Source: a virus
DNA length: 36,133 nt
Virus record (IMG/VR): IMGVR_UViG_3300031787_000409
Span: 1 to 36,133 of that record
Direction: 5' to 3' (one strand)
Shown: in pieces, positions 12,806-20,938 of the stretch
Numbering within the stretch: the stretch's first letter is position 1
Layout: the number at the start of each line of letters is the position of its first letter
The notes under the pieces: generated by a model
Told to the model about the DNA's origin: nothing
Seen by the model: only the letters and a program-made list of their open reading frames with translations
The model's database searches: none
Made by a program: the position numbers and the translations under genes

Positions 12806-15682
12806 TTATATCTTTATTAATCTGTACTGTATTACTATTAGTATGTCACTGTCACCACTTGCTGTTAAATCTCCACTCGCTTCAATCATTAATCTGTCTT
12901 TTGTGAAGTTTGGTTTATCAATCAAACTAAAATTAGTCATTATCGATTCTGTGGATGAAGTAAAGCTAGTATTTGTTTCGGATATTGGTTCGTCTGTTGT
13001 TTGCTCTTGATATATCGTAAGTTTATGCCCAGCGTATGCGGTTGAACCATACTCTAATACAGCGTATGCACTTACGTATTCTATCAGATAACCATCGGCT
13101 TCAGGTACTAACTCAACTGGTGTGGTGTTTAGTGCATCTAATTGTGTAGGGGTTAGCCTTATTGTTTTTCCGAATGGATGCTGAACATTGTTTATTATGG
13201 TTTCGTTGTTAATCGTTGCTGTCTGTCCTTCGCTTCCTATGATTGTCACGTTATCCAATGCTGCGTTATTATCGCTACCGCCCAATATAGTTACGTGTGT
13301 ACCTACTGCGTTATTACTGTCACCGTTTATTATCGTTCCTTGTGAACCTGCTATGTTATCCGCACCTGCTAAAAATATACTCGCCTCATACGCTGTTGTA
13401 TTTTTGCCGTAGTTATTACCGCTTTTACCCATAGTTGCATCCCATACACCTATACTTTCGTTATCCACTTGTGCGCCACCTCCACCGTTTACCGTTACCG
13501 ACTGACCAGAAAATGAATACTTATTCGGTAGTTTTAGAAACTCACACTTCGCAGGTTCGCTGCTGTTCAAATCGTAGTTAATAGATTGAAGTATGTATAG
13601 TTGTCTGTCTATTAAGTAGTAGCTTCTGAATGATAAATTATATATATCCAACTCATTCAAGTACACGTGCATTTCAACTAGCTTGCTATCAGGGTCTGAT
13701 ATTTGTTGAATGTATGTTTTCCAGTACAGATTGAATAGGTTGTTATTCGTGTACGTGGTTACATTGTAGTAAAACTCTGTCGGTATTCCGAAACTCAAAT
13801 CATAGTTAGGTGTAAACACATCGTCTATATGACCTGCGTATGGATATGTTGAAATAGTTAATGCCCCGTATTCTATTGTGTCTAAAACCCAAAACTTATC
13901 AGGCGCATCGGTAAACTGATATTTCTTATAAAACAATATGCGTGGTTTTACTGATGCAAGTTTGCCGTCATTGTTGTCGGTTGCTATTTGAGTTGTAATT
14001 CGGCTATGTAATGAAGGGAAGTCTGCTAGCGGTGTGGGCGCAAAGCCTATTTTAGTTTCATCTTCATCTGTTACAAAGTCATTTACTATGTCAAACTTCC
14101 TGTGTCCGTATGTGTACTCGGATGCGTTTTTATATCGCTTGTTAAATTTATCATCATCCTCTTCATATTGGTACAGGTACGTTTTGTTTTTCAACGCACC
14201 CAAAGGTTTAATGTTTATGTCACGTGAATAGTCTACTTTATTAGTCCAGTTAACTATCGCACTTGCATCGTAAAAGGTGTTACGTGGTTCTATTATTAGT
14301 TTTCTGTCATCGTATTTATCAGGCTCAATGTACAGGTTAAACATTTTAATCAGCCATATAAGTAGGTCTGATTGTTTTATTTCAGTAGATAGACTTGATG
14401 TTAATGGTATATTTGTGCCTTCAATAGTGTTTAATATCGGGTTAGGACTTATAAGAAAACTTGAACCTTGTTTAAGAGTTAATCCTGTAGAAAATCTAAA
14501 TCTCCATCCCACACCAAAAATTATATAAGGTTCATCAACATATAAGTAAACACTATCACCGTTTTGAAGGTCATAATAGTTTCCATCAGTAAAATTTATA
14601 TCAAGTAATTGTGTGTCATTTGGTGAAAGTGTGTTTGTTGTATATTTTTGTGATGTTAGTGCTGTTAAAACACCACCTCTATCTCTAACAAGTGTAAAAA
14701 GAATATTTATTTCTCCTGTAAATGCAGTTGTATTTTCTATTTCAAAAATACAATTTGCAGTAACCCTATATTGACCAACTAATCCAGTTGGCACATCATA
14801 GCTGTAATCAGTAGTATTGTAACCTGCTGGACTTGTATCTTGAAGAATAGTATCAAATGGATAAACCCTAGAAAACCATCCAGTTAAAGCATTTGGAATT
14901 GGATATGATGTAATTGCTGTATCAGTTGACAATTCAGCAATCGCTGTCCTATTTTCTGCATCTTGTTCTGTCAACCTAAACTCTCCATTGCTAAATGGTA
15001 GTATAAGCGACTTAAACATATCAGTATTGAAAAAGTTTGACTGATACGTGTAGCCTGCATCGGTAAATATCTTGTCTACAATAGTGCGTACAAATACTGA
15101 TGGGTATAGGTTGTTTAACTTGTATATGTCTTGCTGCGTTACTTGCCCGTAATCTATTAACGGGTACACAAACCCGCTTACGTGGTTATAATTCCAACTG
15201 GCTACTACTGTGTCGTAATCTAGTGTGTGGTCGAATTCTGACAAGTCAATATCTGACAAGTATTTATTCTCAATATCTGTTATAATATTTTTTACCCTAC
15301 CGATAAAGTTAATCTCGTACTCGTAACTGTTGTTAGGCAACTTGACAATATTTGTCAACTGTATATACCCTACCGACTGAAGTACGCTGTTTTTGTACAG
15401 CATAGCGTTTGCCTTATATATCGGGCTGAAGTCTGTGTTAAAGTTTATACCACTATCGTTACGGGTGAACCTTGCTAGGTCGAATATATAGTTGAATATC
15501 TTATTGTTATTCGCAGTTGCAGGTACTTTTATCGTTTTAGTATAGTCAGCATTTCTGCTTTGCGGGTCAGATATATCGCTAATCTGTTTGGTCAACTCCA
15601 ACGGAACGTCCTCGTATAGGTCTATTTCATACTTTACTATACCGCTTGCGTTATCGTAGATTATAAGTTGTGTTTGTATCAT
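12806..15682 (-). CDS. Large tail-tip/base-plate hub protein with adhesin-like head
   Basis: 958 residues. The N-terminus (LIIYDNASGIVKYEIDLYEDVP, LTKQISDISDPQSRNADYTKTI) is a conserved opening of large tail-tip proteins in Bacteroidetes phages. Residues about 440-720 contain hub-like strands (DLLIWLIKMFNLYIEPDKYDD). Residues about 745-810 carry YadA-head-like beta-roll repeats (NIAGSQGTIINGDSNNAVG, TILGGSDNNAALDN, TIIGSEG). The last 150 form a beta cap. It likely contacts the host receptor. Residues about 248-415 are encoded by DNA almost lacking CG dinucleotides, unlike the flanks, so this part may be exchanged. It overlaps the gene upstream by 4 bases. Confidence 0.7.
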   Translation of the reverse strand: MIQTQLIIYDNASGIVKYEIDLYEDVPLELTKQISDISDPQSRNADYTKTIKVPATANNNKIFNYIFDLARFTRNDSGINFNTDFSPIYKANAMLYKNSVLQSVGYIQLTNIVKLPNNSYEYEINFIGRVKNIITDIENKYLSDIDLSEFDHTLDYDTVVASWNYNHVSGFVYPLIDYGQVTQQDIYKLNNLYPSVFVRTIVDKIFTDAGYTYQSNFFNTDMFKSLILPFSNGEFRLTEQDAENRTAIAELSTDTAITSYPIPNALTGWFSRVYPFDTILQDTSPAGYNTTDYSYDVPTGLVGQYRVTANCIFEIENTTAFTGEINILFTLVRDRGGVLTALTSQKYTTNTLSPNDTQLLDINFTDGNYYDLQNGDSVYLYVDEPYIIFGVGWRFRFSTGLTLKQGSSFLISPNPILNTIEGTNIPLTSSLSTEIKQSDLLIWLIKMFNLYIEPDKYDDRKLIIEPRNTFYDASAIVNWTNKVDYSRDINIKPLGALKNKTYLYQYEEDDDKFNKRYKNASEYTYGHRKFDIVNDFVTDEDETKIGFAPTPLADFPSLHSRITTQIATDNNDGKLASVKPRILFYKKYQFTDAPDKFWVLDTIEYGALTISTYPYAGHIDDVFTPNYDLSFGIPTEFYYNVTTYTNNNLFNLYWKTYIQQISDPDSKLVEMHVYLNELDIYNLSFRSYYLIDRQLYILQSINYDLNSSEPAKCEFLKLPNKYSFSGQSVTVNGGGGAQVDNESIGVWDATMGKSGNNYGKNTTAYEASIFLAGADNIAGSQGTIINGDSNNAVGTHVTILGGSDNNAALDNVTIIGSEGQTATINNETIINNVQHPFGKTIRLTPTQLDALNTTPVELVPEADGYLIEYVSAYAVLEYGSTAYAGHKLTIYQEQTTDEPISETNTSFTSSTESIMTNFSLIDKPNFTKDRLMIEASGDLTASGDSDILIVIQYRLIKI

Positions 15683-16845
15683 TGGCTTTGAGTGTATCTG
15701 TCGTATGTGTAGTTAAATGATAGGGTGATATTGTGTAGCTGCCTGCCGTTTGAATACTTACGTTTCTCGTAGCTACTATTGGTTATGTTTATTGCCACCA
15801 TATCGGGTGTTAGTGATGTGGGTGTTTGTCGCTCTAAAAATACCAACGGACTTGTAAATAAATTCTCAAACCATACAGCCATCTCATCGCTCACCCAGTC
15901 GCTGTTAATTGTTACCTCATCCACTATGCGGGTGTTGTAGATAGTCATTAACCTGTCACTTGTATTGTACGGCATATTTAATGCTTTCTTGTACATACTT
16001 TTTTCAATGCTTTCGTTTTGTACCGACACCTTTGTGAAGTTGTAGCTATCCCAACCCCCTAGTTTATTAAACCAATGCAGGCGGTATGTTTCGTATTTAC
16101 CACACGGTTCACTTACTTCGATGTTTATAAAACCTAGTGAGTTGTTACTATTGTCTAGTATGGATATTTTATAATCGCCAGTTTGGTATAGGTTAGTAGC
16201 TGGATAACTAGCGTACATATAAGTTGACGGTATTATGTTATACTTAAACTTACCGCTTGTAAGGGTAAATGTATCAGTAAACGATGTGCCCTTTTCTGTT
16301 TTTATTTTCTTTGTTATTCCTGATGGGTCATAGTAACTTAAAAGTATTTTATCCCCCTGCTCTACTTTTATCGCTTCAGGTATGGTCGTTAAAAAACCAA
16401 AGTTATCCATGCGGTACGAGTTCAACACATTTGCGCTAAAGTCTTCAAAGTCAAATATCGAATTGTAAACCCTCTTATAATTACTTGACGGGTTGCGTGT
16501 CAGGTTTGGATAAATAGTTAATGTACCGCTCACATCATACGCTTCGCCAAATTGCACGAAGTAATCTAGTTGCCCGTTGCTATCAGGATAAAAACTTGAA
16601 GTAAAATCGAAGGTGTGTGTAACGTAGGTTTTAAGGATATTACTTATATCTATCTTTACCGATGTGCTGCTAGGTTGTTTCGGGTACAATAGACGTGCTG
16701 CCAATACATCGCTAGTCTGTTTCACGTAAACGTCCACAACGAAGTTGAAGTTAGGTTGTGAAGTATTGCTACTACTTATATCAAACAGTACCTGATTATA
16801 TGCTGGCTGGTTATCGTTTGGGCTTGATGCGACTGTTATTGCCAT
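15679..16845 (-). CDS. Distal tail-like protein
   Basis: 388 residues, beta-rich throughout. Notable are YNQVLFDISSSN, VDVYVKQTSDVLAARLL, the central CGKYETYRLHWFNKLGGWD and a C-terminal HNITLSFNYTYDRYTQ. The 'LHWFNKLGGWDSYNF' stretch recurs in tail proteins of Bacteroidetes phages placed between gp10-like and tail-tip genes, so a Dit-like or tail-tip adaptor role fits. It overlaps the gp10-like gene by 35 bases and the tail-tip gene by 4. No enzyme motif. Role inferred from order and fold. Confidence 0.6.
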   Translation of the reverse strand: MAITVASSPNDNQPAYNQVLFDISSSNTSQPNFNFVVDVYVKQTSDVLAARLLYPKQPSSTSVKIDISNILKTYVTHTFDFTSSFYPDSNGQLDYFVQFGEAYDVSGTLTIYPNLTRNPSSNYKRVYNSIFDFEDFSANVLNSYRMDNFGFLTTIPEAIKVEQGDKILLSYYDPSGITKKIKTEKGTSFTDTFTLTSGKFKYNIIPSTYMYASYPATNLYQTGDYKISILDNSNNSLGFINIEVSEPCGKYETYRLHWFNKLGGWDSYNFTKVSVQNESIEKSMYKKALNMPYNTSDRLMTIYNTRIVDEVTINSDWVSDEMAVWFENLFTSPLVFLERQTPTSLTPDMVAINITNSSYEKRKYSNGRQLHNITLSFNYTYDRYTQSQ

Positions 16846-17461
16846 AGATTGAAATGTTTATGTTTTGTCTTATTCCACTTGCAAGTCCTTGACGTAGCTT
16901 GCGTGTTAAATCTTTATTCCTTTTGGGGTTGTTTGCCTTGCTCACATAGTCTATTGGTTTTATACCTCCTATCTTTGTGCGTACTGCTAGTGTCTGGGCT
17001 GCACGTTCCTGTTCCTTTAATGCTGTTTTGCGTTTCTTGCCTTTGAAACTCATCTGTGTTCCGTCCACTACCTTTGTGCCTGTACGTGCAATCCACTTTT
17101 TGAAACTATCAACCATTGCAGGCGGTGTGCCTAAATTTCTAAACCGATATGGGCTTTGTGGTGCTTTGTTTTTATTCTTAACACCTTTCACGCCTTTGTC
17201 TACAAACTCCCAGTAAACCATATCGCTAACCGTGCTGATGGTTACTTTTGTAGGTGTTACTTCCTTTGGTTTTATTTGCAACGATTGTGCAAGGTCTGAA
17301 GCCTGACCTGTCTTCGCCTTTTTCCATATCTGCTTACGCATCAAATCTATCCCCTCATTGCAATGCTGTATCAATATATCTTCAATGATATTTGTAGATG
17401 CCGTGCTGAAGTCGTTTATTGACTTGCCGTATTTAGCCCCTATTTCACTTTCCCTAGACAT
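16811..17461 (-). CDS. HK97 gp10-like tail completion protein
   Basis: 216 residues. N-terminal helices (NIIEDILIQHCNEGIDLMRKQI) are followed by a strand region with SDMVYWEFVDKGVKG and PYRFRNLGTPPAMVDSFKKWI. The 'Y-x-E-F-V-x-x-G-V-x-G ... PP-x-x-x-x-x-x-x-W-I' arrangement matches HK97 gp10-like proteins, which act at the head-tail joint. The C-terminal 60 residues are strongly basic (GKKRKTALKEQERA, NNPKRNKDLTRKLRQG). It overlaps the frameshift extension upstream by 8 bases. Confidence 0.7.
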   Translation of the reverse strand: MSRESEIGAKYGKSINDFSTASTNIIEDILIQHCNEGIDLMRKQIWKKAKTGQASDLAQSLQIKPKEVTPTKVTISTVSDMVYWEFVDKGVKGVKNKNKAPQSPYRFRNLGTPPAMVDSFKKWIARTGTKVVDGTQMSFKGKKRKTALKEQERAAQTLAVRTKIGGIKPIDYVSKANNPKRNKDLTRKLRQGLASGIRQNINISIYGNNSRIKPKR

Positions 17462-17720
17462 TGTTAATCGCTTTCTTTTGTTGCTCTATTTCGTACTCGC
17501 TTTTTTCTTTGCTGAAAACCACTATGTTCATAAATTCAATTACATTCATGTTAAAGTAGTAGTTCCATTTTGTTGCATCGTTATTAGCTAAATTGTTAAT
17601 TATTGCAACCCATCCCCACCTATTGCTGAATGTTTCTCCATTACTACTTTCGCTGCTTGCTTGGCTTCCTGCTCCAAATAGGTTAGGGTAGCTTCTGCTA
17701 ATTCCTTGTAGTATTTGCAA
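17454..17720 (-). CDS. Tail assembly chaperone, frameshift extension (T part)
   Basis: 88 codons with no ATG start. The frame is entered from the upstream chaperone by a -1 slip on T TTT TTT (minus strand, 17726-17720), which would fuse 162 residues of the chaperone to these 88 for a 250-residue product. The extension contains SNRWGWVAIINNLANNDAT and NMNVIEFMNIVVFSKEKSE, a helical sequence typical of T-part proteins in this phage group. This mirrors lambda gpG/gpGT, in which the T part recruits the tail tube protein to the tape measure. The first 121 bases overlap the C-terminus of the unshifted protein. Confidence 0.75.
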   Translation of the reverse strand: MQILQGISRSYPNLFGAGSQASSESSNGETFSNRWGWVAIINNLANNDATKWNYYFNMNVIEFMNIVVFSKEKSEYEIEQQKKAINNV

Positions 17721-18205
17721 AAAAAAAGCATGATAGGGTACGCTTGGCTTATTTTCATGTGATTGTAAAACAAGTCGGCAACCTCTTTATGTTTGCTTCC
17801 GTTATAAGGTTTATCCCGACCTAACCAGTCTACTTCAACTGATATGGCTGCTAGTATGTTATGGATGTTGTTAGTGATTTTCGTACTGTCCTTGCAAAAG
17901 TGTGTAGCATCTATATACTGTGCTGCTGTTAAATCCTGCTGTTTCCATTTCACACGGTACTTTTTACCTTTTAATTTAATTGTCATCTTAACCTTCTCGT
18001 CAGGCTTTAATGCTTCAATCTGTGATAACTTTTTAACTTTATTCACTAATTCACCGATTGGTAGGTCTTCAACCTCTTCAAGTGTTTTGTCTTCGATTAG
18101 CGCTAATAGTTTCAGGTTACGCAATACAGGGTCGCTCTCCAGTTCAGTAATTGACTTGAAGTTTAAAAACTGTTTAATCGTTAAATCATAATAGTTACCT
18201 AGCAT
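17600..18205 (-). CDS. Tail assembly chaperone (G-like)
   Basis: 201 residues, mostly helical: DLTIKQFLNFKSITELESDP, then NLKLLALIEDKTLEEVEDLP, a basic beta strand pair (KMTIKLKGKKYRVKWKQQDL), and C-terminal helices. The opening is typical of the small helical protein that precedes tape measure genes in Bacteroidetes phages. It would coat the tape measure protein during tail assembly. Codons 160-162 (CTT TTT TTT) form a slippery run leading to the 88-codon extension, so both 201- and 250-residue forms are expected. The late 12-mer lies 3 bases before the ATG. Confidence 0.75.
   Translation of the reverse strand: MLGNYYDLTIKQFLNFKSITELESDPVLRNLKLLALIEDKTLEEVEDLPIGELVNKVKKLSQIEALKPDEKVKMTIKLKGKKYRVKWKQQDLTAAQYIDATHFCKDSTKITNNIHNILAAISVEVDWLGRDKPYNGSKHKEVADLFYNHMKISQAYPIMLFFCKYYKELAEATLTYLEQEAKQAAKVVMEKHSAIGGDGLQ
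17718..17730 (-). promoter_or_regulatory. Programmed -1 frameshift slippery site
   Basis: On the minus strand the reading is ATG CTT TTT TTT TGC. The run of nine T (17727-17719) contains T TTT TTT in the correct phase for tandem slippage. After slipping, the next codon is TTG at 17720, the first codon of the open 88-codon frame. A small TAGC-AGAA-GCTA hairpin lies about 20 bases downstream; no strong stimulator is obvious. Confidence 0.75.
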
Positions 18206-18208
18206 GAT

Positions 18209-18220
18209 TATAAATATAAA
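18209..18220 (-). promoter_or_regulatory. Conserved late-gene 12-mer (TTTATATTTATA), copy 4
   Basis: Identical 12-mer in the 22-base gap between the large terminase gene and the tail chaperone gene, 3 bases before the ATG. Its placement suits a start of tail and head gene transcription after packaging genes. Confidence 0.45.
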
Positions 18221-18227
18221 CAGGCTG

Positions 18228-19406
18228 TTAAATTGCTATTGTAGAATATTTACCTGAAGGGCGGTTGTTCAGTTTGTTCAACGCCACGTATCGCAACGCA
18301 TCCAGTGCATGGTTAAACGTGTCTATTGGTTTTCCAGTGTATTTACCTGTATTGTCTTTATCCCACGTGTAGCCTCTCAATTCTTTGATTAGGTTAGTGC
18401 TGTCCTTTGTTATCATTAAATCATACCGCTTCAGTATGTCTATGCCTATCTTAATACTGTCCGCACCCTTAATCGCTGGGTGTACGTTAAAGCCTTGTAA
18501 CCTTAATTCCTCTATTGACTTCGGCTCTGCACTATCACATATTAATTCGTTTCGATTAAAATTCAGCGACTTTAAGTAATTGCCTATGTCGTTATTGGTC
18601 ATGTTGGTTCGGTACAGTAACTCCCTAACCCATAACTTACCGTCCGACTTATACACAGCTATTAGTGTTGTAGGGTCATTTGTAAACCCAAAGTCCATAC
18701 CATGTGAAACTAACTTCGCATCTTCAGGTATTGTATCGCATTGTTTCCAGTCTTCATACACTACACCTTGCAGCGTACCTACTTCACCTAACCCATATAC
18801 CTTCCACCAGTTTGACCAATAATCGGACGTTGGTGCTTTGTTACGTGCCTTTTCTATTTCACGCACAATGCTATCTGATAGGGCTTCATTGTCTTTATAG
18901 GTTAATACTATCAACTCCGCATCTGGGTCTTTAATTAATTCGGTGTCTACCCAAAACTCCGCAACGGGGTTGTAGTCTAACCATATTTCGTCTGAAGTTC
19001 TTATGGCTAACTGTGAGTAACTTTCGAAGTCTACATTGTTACACTCATTAATATAAAGTATGTTACGCCTTGCGCCTCGTAGTTTGTCGGGTTGCTCTGC
19101 GCTAAAAAACTCAATAAACGAACCGTTTGAAAACCTGTAAGTAAGTAGTGACCTGTTCCAATTTGCATCTATAAAGCGGTTAGTGGACTGCATGATTTTA
19201 ATAAAGTCCTTCATTGCACCCCTGCGAAGGTGGGGTACTGTTTCGGCTACTACCGATATTTCTAAACCTGCCTGTTTTGTCGCACGGTCAATAAGTATAG
19301 GAAGTACGCCAAAGGTCTTACCCGCTGACGTTCCCCCACGTACTATCTTTATTCGCTTGGATAGTTTGCGAAGTTTCTTTATTGCCGTTGTGTAAACGAA
19401 ACTCAT
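18228..19406 (-). CDS. terL: Terminase large subunit (ATPase and nuclease)
   Basis: 392 residues. It is the packaging motor. Walker A GGTSAGKT lies at 24-31; Walker B with the catalytic Glu is NILYINEC. A coupling-like segment follows (SQLAIRTSDEIWLDYNPVAEF). The RNase H-like nuclease carries MDFGFTNDPTTLI (first Asp), ELICDSAEPKSIEEL (second Asp) and DTFNHALDALRY (third acidic site). The layout matches PBSX/SPP1-type large terminases. Length is normal to slightly short. The gene overlaps the small subunit gene by 4 bases. Confidence 0.95.
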   Translation of the reverse strand: MSFVYTTAIKKLRKLSKRIKIVRGGTSAGKTFGVLPILIDRATKQAGLEISVVAETVPHLRRGAMKDFIKIMQSTNRFIDANWNRSLLTYRFSNGSFIEFFSAEQPDKLRGARRNILYINECNNVDFESYSQLAIRTSDEIWLDYNPVAEFWVDTELIKDPDAELIVLTYKDNEALSDSIVREIEKARNKAPTSDYWSNWWKVYGLGEVGTLQGVVYEDWKQCDTIPEDAKLVSHGMDFGFTNDPTTLIAVYKSDGKLWVRELLYRTNMTNNDIGNYLKSLNFNRNELICDSAEPKSIEELRLQGFNVHPAIKGADSIKIGIDILKRYDLMITKDSTNLIKELRGYTWDKDNTGKYTGKPIDTFNHALDALRYVALNKLNNRPSGKYSTIAI

Positions 19407-19804
19407 TTTTCATCCCCAAAAAGCGGCTGCTCTTTTATCTCCACTTGCTTTTGGTCTACTAACCCGTTAAGGCGTTGTGTTATGCTTGGGTTGTAAATCA
19501 TTGCCATACCGCCTTCGATTTGGTCTTGCCTTATCTCTTCAGTTATAGCGCGACAGATTGTCGAATAATCGTTGTAAGCCCCATTTGTATTAGCAAAATA
19601 ATCTTGAACACAACACACGTTTTTCCTTGCATAGTTTCTGAATCCTTCAATCGTCAATGGCCTTTCCCTCTGTTCGTATTCGCTTTGTCCGTCTTTACCT
19701 ACAAATACGTGTTTTAGTATGGGTTTGCTCTTAACCTCTTTTCGGTAGGCCTCAAACAGTTGCCACATCTTTTCGGGTGTTTCTATGTACTTATGCTTTG
19801 CCAT
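19403..19804 (-). CDS. Terminase small subunit
   Basis: 133 residues. It recognises phage DNA and regulates the large subunit. The helical N-terminus (TPEKMWQLFEAYRKEVKSKP), RPLTIEGFRNYARKN (a helix-turn-helix-like section), DYSTICRAITEEIRQDQIEGG and the C-terminal IYNPSITQRLNGLVD followed by EQPLFGDE are the usual Bacteroidetes phage small terminase pattern. It lies immediately before the large subunit with a 4-base overlap, and its start codon touches the stop of the gene upstream. Confidence 0.85.
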   Translation of the reverse strand: MAKHKYIETPEKMWQLFEAYRKEVKSKPILKHVFVGKDGQSEYEQRERPLTIEGFRNYARKNVCCVQDYFANTNGAYNDYSTICRAITEEIRQDQIEGGMAMIYNPSITQRLNGLVDQKQVEIKEQPLFGDEK

Positions 19805-20274
19805 TATAGTTCCCCCAATTCTTTAAGTTTGTTTCTTGACCAGCTTAATGCAGATTTACCACCCCATAATAGGTAGCTGATATATCCACATTCGTTTTGA
19901 TTTTTAGCGTTATCGTAGTATGTTTCTGCACGGCTTAAGTATGAGTGCATTCTCTTTATGGTGTCTACACTTATTGGTTCACCGTTTGCAAGCTGTTGCG
20001 CCCTTACTTTGCCTGTTTGTGTTGCACACTTGTTGCCGTTTTTTTCGTTTAACTCTATTCCCCTCTTTGCGTTGTTTCTTATTTCTTGACCGTAGTCCGA
20101 GTATGTTTCTGCGTACTTTTGTTTACTTGCTTTCTTGTACGTTTGCCATTGCCTTTCACATATAACGTAAAGCTGTGCATTGTCTTTGTATTCGTTTTGC
20201 ATTATGTTGTCACCCATGCAGCGGTTTACAAAGTCGTTTTTTTCTTCTCCGTGTTGTGGTTTAGGTATTGGCAT
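19804..20274 (-). CDS. Conserved phage protein with prohead-type 'IPKP' and 'LLWGG' motifs
   Basis: 156 residues. The N-terminus (MPIPKPQHGEEKNDFVNRCM) with MQNEYKDNAQLYVICERQW is a short module also seen at the N-termini of phage prohead and portal-associated proteins. The C-terminus (TIKRMHSYLSRAETYYD, CGYISYLLWGGKSALSWSRN) is another recurring phage domain, usually near capsid genes. Between them is a basic linker (IRNNAKRGIELNEK). The two modules together suggest a link to head assembly or packaging, and the next gene is the small terminase. Exact function unknown. Confidence 0.65.
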   Translation of the reverse strand: MPIPKPQHGEEKNDFVNRCMGDNIMQNEYKDNAQLYVICERQWQTYKKASKQKYAETYSDYGQEIRNNAKRGIELNEKNGNKCATQTGKVRAQQLANGEPISVDTIKRMHSYLSRAETYYDNAKNQNECGYISYLLWGGKSALSWSRNKLKELGEL

Positions 20275-20938
20275 ATTTCAAAGTTAATTTATTTTTAGTT
20301 AAATCCCAAACCTTATTGTGTACCACGTTATAAGTGAATGGTGTTTCAATGGTATGGTTTACAGCATCGGTAACTGGTTGTATGCCTGCGAACATTCCGA
20401 AAGGTATGTCTAAATCATTACAGCAATCGTCAATTAGCAGTGTGTGTGTTGCTAGTGGTGCGTATTCTATTATATCTGACTTGGCTACATCGTATGAGTG
20501 GCCACCGTCTATGTACACAACGTCAAAGTTTTTAAGTGCTTTAACCGCTTGTATTATGTTTGGGTCTGTACTTAAACCTTTAATTATGTTTGGTTGTTTT
20601 AAGCTAAAGTGAGTGTGTAGATACTGGATGTCACTTTCATAATCTGATTCCCAGTGTCCGTCTGTACTGTCTAGTGGTGTAACACCGTATAGTGTGCAGG
20701 TTTTACCAGCTAGTTTTGCAAGTGTCTGTACAAGTGCAAGTGTTTGACCTCTGAATACTCCTATTTCTAAAAGGCTGAAGTGGTTTGGCAGTTTGTCTAC
20801 TATTAGTTTCCACATCCAATAGAATGACCGTTCACCAAACCCAAAAGCGTGCTGCTCTACAAAATCCCTTAATGCTTTTAATTCGGGTACTTTGTTTGTT
20901 TCTTGACAATAATAGTCATGTAATTCTTTATGATTCAT
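20261..20938 (-). CDS. Class I SAM-dependent methyltransferase
   Basis: 225 residues. The Rossmann core shows motif I LLEIGVFRGQT (56-66, SAM binding), NFDVVYIDGGHSYDVAKSD (motif IV region) and ATHTLLIDDCC. This is the Methyltransf_24 type, common in glycan and small-molecule clusters. A GHSYD His-Asp pair could bind metal. It follows three glycosyltransferase genes and overlaps the PLOD-like one by 11 bases, so it probably methylates a sugar (inference). A DNA methyltransferase is unlikely, since no (D/N/S)PP(Y/F) motif is present. Confidence 0.8.
   Translation of the reverse strand: MNHKELHDYYCQETNKVPELKALRDFVEQHAFGFGERSFYWMWKLIVDKLPNHFSLLEIGVFRGQTLALVQTLAKLAGKTCTLYGVTPLDSTDGHWESDYESDIQYLHTHFSLKQPNIIKGLSTDPNIIQAVKALKNFDVVYIDGGHSYDVAKSDIIEYAPLATHTLLIDDCCNDLDIPFGMFAGIQPVTDAVNHTIETPFTYNVVHNKVWDLTKNKLTLKYANT

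Noticed and set aside
13450-13470. DnaA-box-like TTATCCAC
   Set aside because: Single copy within coding DNA of the tail-tip gene; no cluster to indicate an origin.
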